Shown here: positions 54,937 to 64,000 of the stretch, piece after piece
Position numbering within the stretch: position 1 is the stretch's first letter
Layout of the letters: the number at the start of each line of letters is the position of its first letter
NCBI GenBank assembly: GCA_036186865.1
Contig: AP025054.1
Coordinates: 16,923,939-16,987,938 of the forward strand
From: Eustoma russellianum
Lineage: Eukaryota > Streptophyta > Magnoliopsida > Gentianales > Gentianaceae
Length of the DNA stretch: 64,000 nucleotides
Reading direction: 5' to 3'
Notes under the pieces: generated by a model
Database searches by the model: none
What the model was told of the DNA's origin: nothing
Seen by the model: only the letters and a program-made list of their open reading frames with translations
Translations under genes and position numbers: made by a program

Positions 54937-57445
54937 TGTAGGACCTGCAAGGCACTACTAGAAGGGGGTTGAATAGTGGGTATGGAAAATTTGGTTTTTA
55001 AAAATGTTTTAATCCAAAAACCCAACTTCTGAAAACAGTTTCTGTTTTCAGGACCTGTATTGCGACGTTTGAAAAACTAGGTTACAGGCCTTCAAAAATT
55101 CTAAAATTCGGAGAGATTGTCGTTTCAGATGTTCTGAGTATCTCCTAAAAATTTCAGATCAAAATTCAACCTTTAACCCCTTTAAAAATCGTTGATGGTC
55201 AGATTGTGCAAATCTGCCAGAAACGGTAGTCTGATTTAAAAAATTTATTCCGATTAAACCGTGGCTCCAAATGGTCTGAAAATTTAATGACAAACCCCTT
55301 ACTATGCATTTAATTGGGTTGAAACAGTTTTGAAAGATTCCTTTGGGAAGTAAGTCAAATACGTTCAAAGTCTCAAGCTTTGCAAGTCTGAAAGTCAGAA
55401 TGCACTAGTCTCAGAACTATTGACCTTTGAATGACTTATACTTGTCCAAAAGGGTTTAAACCTATGCCAAATGAAACTTAAAACGTGTGGCTACGTTTCA
55501 GGAAAGTTTCGTGATTTTTGAAATTTGTTTGATATTTTTAAGATTGCGATGAAAATGATGCACGATGCAGGAAACTGAAAGTAAATTGCTGAAAAGCAGA
55601 GAACACAAGGAATTTTATACTGGTTCGGTTAAATCAACCTACTCTAGTCTTCGAGGACACCTTCCTCGGTTATCATCAAACAAAATAATACCTTACCACA
55701 TAGGGTTGATGGAGTTATACACCAACTCCAACCCTTTACAATCGAAACAAGCAATCACAATGATCACGAACACCACCACCGAACGGATGATCACACCTTG
55801 ATCAACCGCTTACAATAATAGGGCATGTATGGTGGTATGAATGAAGCCTATACAATGTATTTGAATGTAGATACAATAGGCTTTTGAGAGAGAAGAAGAA
55901 AGAAAGGTAGAAGAAGAGAGTATAGAAAAACGTTTTTGATCTCGAAATTCTAAGACTTGTCTTGTGTTTGATTTGCTCTTCTTCACTTCCTTTTATGTCA
56001 AGATGGCCGCCCCCTTCTAGGGCTTTTCTTCCCTTGGAAATTCTATTTTAAGTCCTTGGAAGAATGCCGTGTATAATTGTGACATCAACTTGCTTACTTG
56101 GCAACACTTCATTGGATGATCATCTTGGCCTTGCTTATTTGGCACTCATTGATTGGATGAGACTTGTCATCATTTGATGACTGTACAAATCTGAAAGTTT
56201 CACTTAAAACTTGTGCCAAATTAATCATAAAATCATTGCCAAAAATCACATAATCAATCCCATTTAATTTGCAAGACAAATTGTCTTCATTTACTTCAAG
56301 AAAATCGGCCACCTTGATTAACACATGCTGAAATTTTCAGCATGTGTGATATTTCAAATATCTTCAAATTATTTCCATAATTTCATCCAATAAATCCATT
56401 GAAATTGAAGAGGCAAATATCTCACCATTACTCTCAAAAAATCGGCCAACTTGATGTACATATGCTGAAATTTTCAGCATGTGTCGCATATGTGACATAG
56501 TTTGAAACATTACCTTGTGTAGCTCCCTCCTTTATGTCACTAACCTTGTGTAGTCTATTCTTGACCAATCAAGATGCCAACTAGGCTCCACATAAGCTTC
56601 TCCAAGCTGTAGTAGGCGTGTGAAGCATCTCCAACGTGTGCTGAATTTTTATTTTTGTAAACTTTGTAAAATATTGCACAATTATTATACATATATGGTT
56701 TATTTCAATCAGCCCTAATTTAAATATTCTAGAACACTTTAGTATATATTGAATATGTAAAAATTGTCTAGATACATGTTACATGTCATGCCAAAAATGT
56801 TCCATGTGATGTGTTCGTAGAAAACCGAATTTTCGACTTTTGTCGATTACGCGATTTTTCTCCGATTAAATTCAAACTTTTTGCACATGTTACATATATT
56901 ATGTCACACATAATATACATAGAATAACTTGAATATTCAGCTCTAAAGGCTGAAGTAAGTGGCGCCCCATGTGACAAAAATGTCGAATTTGAAATCTCCA
57001 CAATTTGGCTTTAATTGTGGGTGATTTGTGTGTGACAACATGGAATGATTTTATGGATGCACATACCATGTAAGCCACGAAATTTGCGTCCATTTTTGAA
57101 GTGTATGGGCTAGCCATCTATTTATGGCAAGTACGTGACATTTTGGCGAAGTTTCGGTATTCGCCCGATACGACAATTTTCGGTTTAGAACCTTTTAACG
57201 TGTTGTCAAAAATTTGTCATCACCATGACTTATATGATATGATATAAGACCTGAATATACTCATAAATATGAGGTAAGCATAGTGGTGTGACGTTAACGT
57301 ATGTTCGTAAAATATATAACATGTCGGTAGTACGTTGAAATATATGTGTATAGTGCCTTTTAAAAAAATCTGAATATATATATATGTATATATATGTGTA
57401 TATATATATATGTATATATATGTGTATATATATATATATAAACGT
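54937..57445 (-). mobile_element. Copia LTR, minus orientation, truncated
   Basis: Starts TGTAGGACCTGCAAGGCAC at the inner edge and is collinear with 5940-8270, including the TTTATACTG..TAAATCAACC block, the CACCTTCCTCGG block, the GGCCGCCCCCTT block and the GCATGTG hairpins. It lacks the coding region and breaks off in a TATATA tract at about 57445, before the normal LTR end. It has an extra copy of the hairpin segment (about 56310-56480) not present near 7335. No gene. Confidence 0.65.
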
Positions 57446-57641
57446 GTGATAAGACTTGAATCTCTCTATCTGCTGTATCTATCTGCGCTTGCAGCGTCAC
57501 TGCCTCTCAGTGCGCATCGGCTTTCTGTTGAATATGCTCGTCAAACCGTCAGCCTCAAGGATGTCACTCCCAAACGATATCGGTTTGCTTAACCCTCCTG
57601 CTGATTTGGAGAAGAGGAAGCACAAGCTTAAGCGTTTGGTT
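57446..57641 (+). pseudogene. RPS27: Fragment of ribosomal protein S27 (eS27) gene, start of coding region
   Basis: An ATG at 57561 opens 27 codons with the unmistakable N-terminus of plant cytosolic ribosomal protein S27: PNDIGLLNPPADLEKRKHKL ending KRLV at 57641. The full protein is about 86 residues; the zinc-finger part (C-x2-C...C-x2-C) is absent because a copia LTR starts at 57642. Positions 2 and 7 appear changed from the usual residues, which fits decay. The ~115 bases upstream (57446-57560) look like a pyrimidine-rich 5' untranslated region. It may be a captured gene piece or the leftover 5' end of a locus destroyed by insertions. It lies between oppositely oriented LTR fragments. 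It cannot make a working protein. Confidence 0.8.
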
Positions 57642-59242
57642 TGTAGAGAAAAAGGGGTTTGAGTGATTTCAAAATGCATGATTTAAATAACATGTTACAA
57701 AGAAATGCATGACATATTTTATGACATGACACGTTGTTGCATAAAACTTGCCTTATATAGTTCATATATAATGTTGTCGTACTAACGAGCCATGAAGCTT
57801 TAAAGCTTACATCAAATGGCAAATATTTGTTGTGTTTGAACTATTTTCACGTGCCACCATTAATGAACTAAACTAGTTCATTAAGTGAAGTACTTAGTTA
57901 ATTAAACTAAGTAGTTCATTAAAGGAAGCCATATTTGGAAAAGGCACAAAGGCATCAAGTTGAAGAAAGGAAAGTTCTCCACTCCCACATACACACGCCA
58001 TTTATATATATATATATTATATATATATATATATATATACATATATATACATATATATATATATATGTATATATATATATGTATATATATATATATACAT
58101 ATATATACATATATATATATATATATATTCAGATTTTTTTGAAAAAGACACATACACATATATTCCAACGTACTACCGACACGTTATATATTTTACATAC
58201 GTACATTAACGTCACACCATTATACTTAACTCATATTTATGAGTATATTCAGGTCTTATATCATATCATATAAGTCATGGTGATGACAAATTTATTACGA
58301 CACGTTAAAAGGTTTTAAACCGAAAATTGTCGTATCGGACGAATACCGAAACTTCGCCAACGTGTCACATGCTTGCCATAAATAGATGGCTAGCCCATAC
58401 ACTTCAAAAATGGATGCAAATTTCGTGGCTTACATGGTATGTGCAGCCATAAAATCATTCCATGTTGGCACACACAAATCACCCTCAATTAAGGCCAAAT
58501 TGTGGAGATTCCAATTTCAATTTTGACACATGTTTTGGGCGCCACTTTAAGATCAGCTAAGTGATGAATATTAAATTTTAATTTATGTATATTATATGTA
58601 ACATAATATATATAACATGTGGAAAAAGTTGGAATTTAATTAGAGAAAAATCGGGTAATCGACAAACGTCAAAAATTCGGTTTTCTACGTACACAAGACA
58701 TGGAACACTTTTGGCATGGCATATAACATGTATCTAGATACTTTTTACATATTTCATACATCTCAAAGTGTTCTAGAAAATTCAATTAAGGGCTGATTGG
58801 AATATACCATGTGTGTATAATTAAATGTGCACTATTTTACAAAGTTGGCAAAAATAAATTTCAGCACATGCACAAATCATTTCACACACCTAAACCAGCT
58901 ATGTTGGAGCTTATGTGGAGCTTTGTTGGCATCTTGATTGGTCAAGAATGAAGCATGCAATGTTGGTGACTTAAAGAAAGGAACTACAAAAAGTAACATT
59001 TCAAATCTTGTCACAATTGTGACACATGCTGACAATTCAGCATGTGTGCATATGACTGGCCGAATTTCTCCCCTTAATGAGCCATATTTTGTTGTCTTGA
59101 ATCATGTGGATTAATTGAGAGATGTATGGCAATGTTTTGAATATTCTATGGAAATAAATAAAGTGGTATCTTCAAATATCACACATGCTGAAAATTTCAG
59201 CATGTGTGTAATGTATGTTGGCCGATTTTATGGCACTATTGG
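57642..59242 (+). mobile_element. Copia LTR, plus orientation, truncated by element C
   Basis: Begins TGTAGAGAAAAAGGGG and is the reverse complement of the distal LTR (9424 back towards 7300, and 57360 back to 56310). It includes the TTAATGAACTA hairpin cluster (57860-57925), a long TA/TATATG tract (58000-58130), the ATATCATATGATATAAG palindrome region and two CATGCTGAAA..TTTCAGCATG hairpins. It stops at 59242, where element C's LTR begins. No gene; frames over the TA tract are spurious. Confidence 0.65.
58000..58132. repeat. TA/TATATG microsatellite
   Basis: Near-continuous alternating TA with interspersed CATATA/GTATA; a shorter tract of the same kind lies at 57375-57440 in the facing LTR. 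Confidence 0.9.
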
Positions 59243-62200
59243 TGTTGTAACCCAATTATAGAATCCGTCTTGTACCTAAGGTTGAGTTAGTAAACATGTG
59301 ACAATTTACGCTTGCGCATGAAATTACAATGATCAATATAAGTATATTATGAAGAGTACTATGTGCATTACAAGAAAGGATTCCATTTGCTCCATGGCCT
59401 TGTGAATTTCGGCCATAGCCAAGAAGGACTATCACTAAAATCCTTATTTAAATGTTAACTAATGGCATAAATGTGTATCATTCTTCTATAAAAAAATAAT
59501 AAAAATAAAATTTCAAGGCTAGTTGGGGTCTTTCGCCGGTTACATTAAGAAGGGAGGGGGAGGAAGGCTAATTAAGAAAGGTGGCTAGACTTAATGAGAG
59601 TTAACCCAACCAAACCAAAAAGAAACTATGGTTAGTCAAAAGAAACTATGGTTGGTCTAAAGTAACTATAGTTAGTGGTAAAGTAATCTTGGTTAGCCAA
59701 AGATGACCATGGTTAAGCCACCCAACTTGAGGAACTAAGGCAAACTCTAACCCCACCCCTTATTACCCAACAGCTAGCTTAGCCAAGAAAGGAAGAGTTT
59801 TTCCCAAAGTACACTTGAACATTTCCTAGATTCTTAACACCCCAAGGTGTCTCAAGAACAAAAAAGGAACTTCTTTCCTTCCTTTTTCCTCTTCCAACCC
59901 ACGGCCAAGAGGACCACCAAGAAGAGTTGGATTCCTCCAAAGCTAAGTGACATTAGGTAAGTATTCTTAGCCTCCTAAGAAGACATTTCTACCTTCATAA
60001 AGATGAAACTCATGGTGTGCCTCTCTTTGCTCCAAAACCGTGACCTTAATGGTCTCTAGGCTCAAGGATTTCAGGCTTTCAAGAACTCTAGCTTAGAGAA
60101 GCTTGGACACTACTCACACTCCTTTTGGTAAGCCCTCTAGCTTTCTTTTGGAAGAATGTTGAGTTAAAAGCATAGACTAACTATCTTCCTTTCTTTTTCC
60201 CCCACCACCGTGGGAATGCATGTGTAGAGGAGAGAAAGACTTCAACTTTTTACCCCTCCAAGAAGAGTAAGCAAACAAGGCAAGTACACTATACTTTTTA
60301 TGGTTTAGATGTGAAAGTGTGTGCATGAATGGCTAGAAGTGTCTAAGATTTGATCTTAGTTGCGAAATGGTGAGTTTTAAGTCCAAAACTTTCGGCCCTA
60401 TGTATGTAAATGTGTAGGAGAGGCACTTTGCCCCAAAGATGAGTTCTTTGATGATCTTATGCATGCTTAAGTGTCAATCTTGGTTTGAATGTGTTAAATA
60501 TTCCTCCTTTCATGATCAAATGCCCACGGTGGAAGGGTAAGGGAGGTTGGGTGAGTTTTAAATGGAAAATGTCATTATAGCAAGGAAATGGGGACAAGGT
60601 TTAATCTTGTTGTGTGTTAGGCTTAAAATACTCTTGAGTTTGTCATTTTCTTGCATGCTCCAAATAATGAGGCTGACGTAAAGGGTGTGTGTGTGCATCT
60701 CAAATTGTTGCTAGGTAATAGTGACAAAAATGTGAGCCAAGGACATTTAGGAGGAAGATATGATCACTGAAAAATTCTGGAGCTGGACCGAAATTGTAGC
60801 TGTTTTGTGAAGCCAGAAAAGGGACCTTAGGAACCTTCAATTCCACTGATTTTTGGTATTCTAATAGTGTTATGTGTTTTTTAGGTGTGAGAGTTGGAAT
60901 CACCTTAAAAAGAGCCACGGTTTATTTTTAATGAATTTTCTACTAAGATTGGTCTTACTGGAAAAGTTGTACTGGACAGAATTCAAGTAATATGTTTAGT
61001 AGCCTAAAAATGGACCTTAGGAGTATGAAAATCCATTAATTTTTGGCATGGTACTAGCCTCATGAATAAAGGAGAGATGGCAGTTGGAATTTTATCAAAA
61101 TAAGTTGTGGTTTATTTTTAATTAATTTCCTAGTAAAACGGGTCAAACTGAATTATACTGGATAGGCAGAATTTATGTCACACTTTGCATGATCTGGGAA
61201 AAGGCCTTAGAAAATTAGTTTTGGGCTAAAAATTGGAAGGATGCTAGCCCAATAAGTTTATTAAGTTAGGGAGTTGGAATTTCCAGAAACAGATTATAGT
61301 ATTTGTCACAATAAATTTTATAGTAAAATGTGGTCGTTTCAGAATTCAGATTTCATTGCTTTATGAAAAGGAGTAAATGAGTCCCATAATGATATCGTAA
61401 GTTCGCAACACATGCATGGCATTCACTTATGACGGTCATGGAGGAGTCTATGTGGTTAAATGGGTCCAAAACGTGCATTTTGGTAGAAAGCTCCTAAGAA
61501 GAAGTAGACGTTACGAGGCTGGAAAATTCCAGCATGTCAACGGAATGTGTCCATTCGTTTTTGTTATGCACTATGCCGTCATTTGCACGTTACATGTCAT
61601 ATATTGCATTCATCGTCACATGCATGATTTATGGCATGGATTTTACGTGAAAGAAAAATGAAAAGCGTTTTCAAAAAGATGATTTTTGTGTTTTTAAAAG
61701 AACGCTTCTCCACCTGTACCGTGTGTGAGTATGAACTGGCCAGTATGTATGATGACCGTGCGGGCCTGGAATAGAATAGACCCTGCAAGCATGATGACCG
61801 TGCAGGCCCGGAATAGAATAGACCCTGCAAGCATGATGACCGTGCGGGCCCGGAATAGAATAGACCCTGCGAGTATGATGACCGTGCACGCCCAGAATAG
61901 AATAGACCATGCGAGTATGATGACCATGCGGGCCCGAAATAGAATAGACCCTGCGAGTATGATGACGTTACCGTTCCGAATCCGGGAGTAATAGATTCGA
62001 AGGGGAGAAGTTACCGTCTCAGATCCGGGAAGATAGATCTGAACACTCTATTGTTTTATGATGATGATGATTTGAAAGAAAAGCATGAAAAGTCATTTTC
62101 TCATTTTTACCATGATGCATCACATGTGCATATGCATGCATGACACGTATGGAATCATTGTGTAGCAGCTCGTGATACTTAAACTAAGTTGTCATGATCT

Positions 62201-62853
62201 TGTAGAACCTAAGTGATGATGATTATTGTGTTATACGTCGATGCATGTCACAGTCTCTTTATGTTATATTCTGCTCTGACTAGTAATTCCTTAAGTTATG
62301 ACCGTATCACATTAAGCGATGATCCTTATCGAATGTTGATTGGAGGACAGGTATGCTTCTAAACCAAATATTATTTGGGGTTCGGTTCTTGCTCATACTT
62401 TCCATTTAACTCATGACTATTATAGTATACTTGCTGGTGACATCGTCACTCACCCTATTTTTCTCTCCAGAGGTGGCAGGAGACAAAGTTGAATGGATTG
62501 ATGACGAGCCTAGGGTTCCCTACCCGTGAGTGCGTTGGAGGATGGCCAGGATTAATAGACCGAGCGTACCAGCTCTAAGGGATGATGATGTTTTGTAATT
62601 GTGATGGAAAACAATTTGCTTTTGTCGTTTTCTCCTACGATTTATGTGGGTTGTAAACTTTAACTGCTTGTGATGACGCTTTAATTTGAAGTTTTAAATT
62701 CTGCCATAGTTTCGCATGATTATTGCGCGAAAGCACAAGGATCCATGCATTAGTATCATGGATCACGACGTGTAAGAACGACGCCTATTACTCTCCTTAG
62801 TGAAGTACGGCGGGTGCACCGACTTCGGCGGGGCCGGGGTGCGGGGCGCCACA
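59243..62853 (+). mobile_element. 5' LTR of Tekay-type element C (3611 bp)
   Basis: Runs TGTTGTAACCCAATTATAG...GGGGCGCCACA and is followed two bases later by a primer-binding site. It contains a MYB-like motif array (about 59605-59720), ~190 bp tandem units (about 60770-61330) and a five-unit 42 bp minisatellite (61750-61959). The 5 bases before it are ATTGG; the matching copy would lie beyond the window. No gene. Confidence 0.88.
61750..61959 (+). repeat. 42 bp x 5 minisatellite in C's LTR
   Basis: Five exact-length direct units of the form ATGATGACCGTGCGGGCC + (C/T)GGAATAGAATAGACCCTGC + AAGC, with single-base differences between units. The repeats are contiguous and have no spacers. Confidence 0.95.
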
Positions 62854-62855
62854 GG

Positions 62856-62867
62856 TGGTATCAGAGC
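62856..62867 (+). other. Primer-binding site of element C
   Basis: TGGTATCAGAGC two bases after the LTR end. The leader to gag (62868-63143) carries CTAAGT/GATCTTAGA motifs like those of elements A and B and no gene. Confidence 0.9.
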
Positions 62868-63143
62868 TAAGGCTCCAGATCCGGGCAGAATGTAGAACTA
62901 AGTTATGATTATAGTCGACTAAGTTTGATCTTAGATCTAAGAATTGATCTTAGATGAGAGTTGACCTTAGAACGGAACGACTTTGACCAACTAAGTAGGG
63001 CACGGCTTAGTAGTAGGTCCCACCTAACGACCTATCCTAAAAGTAACGTATGTATGCATATGTTCTCCCGATATGATTAGTTACATTTTGATTACCAGTT
63101 GTGACGCTTCTGTACTAAATAAAGTCGACACTGCATGCTACAG

Positions 63144-64000
63144 ATGGTGCGACCCAGAGGGAGACCGACCAGAGCTAGGCCCGAGGTGCAAGAGCCTGTC
63201 CCACCTCCACCCGCTCAGGCCCCTCCACCTCTACCACCTCAAGGCCAAGGACCACCGCCAGTTCAGAATGTCCCTCTACCACAAGGACCTTTTCCACCTA
63301 TGATGCCAGACATGAATACTTTTCAAAACTTTTGCCAAACGGTTACACAAATTGGACAAGTGATGCTCCAGCAGAATAACCCTCAACCTCACGAGCCGAT
63401 TAGAGATGCTCAGTATTAGTTTGAGAAGTTGAAAAGAGCCAATGTTCCGCCATTCGAAGGGAAGTCAAATTCTGATATGGCTGAAAAATGGCTTGATGAG
63501 GTAGAAAATTGCTTCGAACTGATCAGAGCCCCAGAAGAAATGAAGACTCAAGCAGTCAGACCCTTTTTGTTAGGAGGGGCCAACCAATGGTGGAAGGCCA
63601 ATCTCCAAGCTTTGCCAAGACCAATTCCCTAGGAAAGGTTTCTACAGGAGTTTAATAAGTTCTACATACCCCCTTCAGTCAAGCTACAGAAAAGACATGA
63701 ATTTGAATCCTTAATACAAGAGTCGGGAATGACGGTTGCTGATTACGCCAACAAATTTATAGCTCTGGGAAGATTCCAACCATCCACTATGAATGACGAG
63801 GAAACAAAGATGTTGAAATTTGAGAGAGGACTGAACCCTAGAATCCGAACCTGGTTGGTTAATGCCAACCCAGCCAACTTTGGTGCCCTTCTAGATGCCT
63901 GCTATCGAATTGAGCGAGATATCATCCGCAGGGATGAGTTTAATCAGAAGAGGGGAAGGGAGACGATCGGAAGCGGAGGGCCCTGTAAGACCGCCAAGCA
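63144..64000 (+). pseudogene. Element C Gag, cut by the window edge, two in-frame stops
   Basis: ATG at 63144 gives MVRPRGRPTRARPEVQ and a Pro/Gln-rich leader, then the capsid domain in a single frame: NVPPFEGKSNSDMAEKW, FLLGGANQWWKANLQ, FLQEFNKFYIPPSVK, GMTVADYANKFIALGRF and LVNANPANFGALLDACY. Two stops interrupt it without shifting frame: a TAG at 63417-63419 where the family has an aromatic residue, and a TAG near 63631 where elements A and B have Trp. The knuckles and pol lie beyond 64000. It is closer to element B than to A by eye (for example KFYIPPSVK against KFYFPPSVK). Confidence 0.87.

Noticed and set aside
57902..58273. Tyr/Ile-rich reading frames over TA tracts (also at 18527-18727 and 44318-44680)
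   Set aside because: They are translations of alternating TA microsatellites with no coding features.
57440..59240. Pack-MULE-type gene capture for the S27 fragment
   Set aside because: The inverted arms match LTR sequence also seen beside a copia primer-binding site at 5940-9424, the arms end in TG/CA-type LTR termini, and no 9-base target duplication or MULE terminal motif is visible. Kept only as a gene fragment between LTRs.
61750..61959. CRISPR-like array
   Set aside because: The 42-base units are contiguous with no spacers, sit inside a plant LTR, and are an ordinary minisatellite.

Overview
This 64 kb window looks like nuclear DNA from a flowering plant with a large, repeat-rich genome. 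The species cannot be read from it. I see no intact host gene. Nearly everything is retrotransposon sequence, stacked by repeated nested insertion: Ty3/gypsy chromoviruses of the Tekay/Del type with 3.2-4.1 kb LTRs, one CRM-like chromovirus, a SIRE/Maximus-like Ty1/copia element with unusually long AT-rich LTRs, and one plant L1-type LINE. The only host-derived coding sequence is a short piece of the start of the ribosomal protein S27 (RPS27) gene.

Layout. 1-4050: minus-strand Tekay LTR (E) with an internal ~1.1 kb direct duplication, running off the left edge and inserted into a copia gag. 4051-9424: minus-strand copia gag remnant, primer-binding site and long LTR. 9425-18659: minus-strand L1-type LINE (ORF1 with DUF4283 and zinc knuckle; ORF2 with endonuclease, reverse transcriptase, zf-RVT and RNase H), split by a complete solo Tekay LTR at 10434-14522 with target duplication ACATT. 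18660-19511: AT tract and an inverted copia-LTR fragment. 19512-41397: an older LTR remnant (F) split by a nearly complete minus-strand Tekay element A (19961-40817, target duplication ATAAC). A's left LTR is itself split by a very young CRM-like element (21421-30643, target duplication CATTC). 41398-43333: plus-strand LTR fragment G. 43334-47365: minus-strand LTR D with a deleted integrase remnant. 47366-54936: plus-strand degenerate Tekay element B. 54937-59242: two copia LTR fragments facing each other across a 196 bp spacer that holds the RPS27 piece. 59243-64000: plus-strand Tekay element C, 5' LTR and gag, cut by the right edge.

How the pieces work. Tekay elements encode Gag (three cysteine/histidine knuckles), protease, reverse transcriptase/RNase H and an integrase ending in a chromodomain. 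The CRM-like element encodes one Gag-Pol reading frame whose C-terminal tail is read through the polypurine tract into the 3' LTR. Every Tekay copy here is broken by stops or frameshifts; the CRM-like element is broken by a single stop codon.

The most notable observation is that Tekay elements A and B, on opposite strands, share two short AT-rich interruptions at identical codon positions (Gag/protease border and inside reverse transcriptase). Each begins GT, and ends AG in A; removing them restores the conserved reading frame. They look like two spliceosomal introns kept in a Tekay-type retrotransposon. The unspliced RNA would end Gag immediately inside intron 1, which suggests splicing could set the Gag to Gag-Pol ratio.
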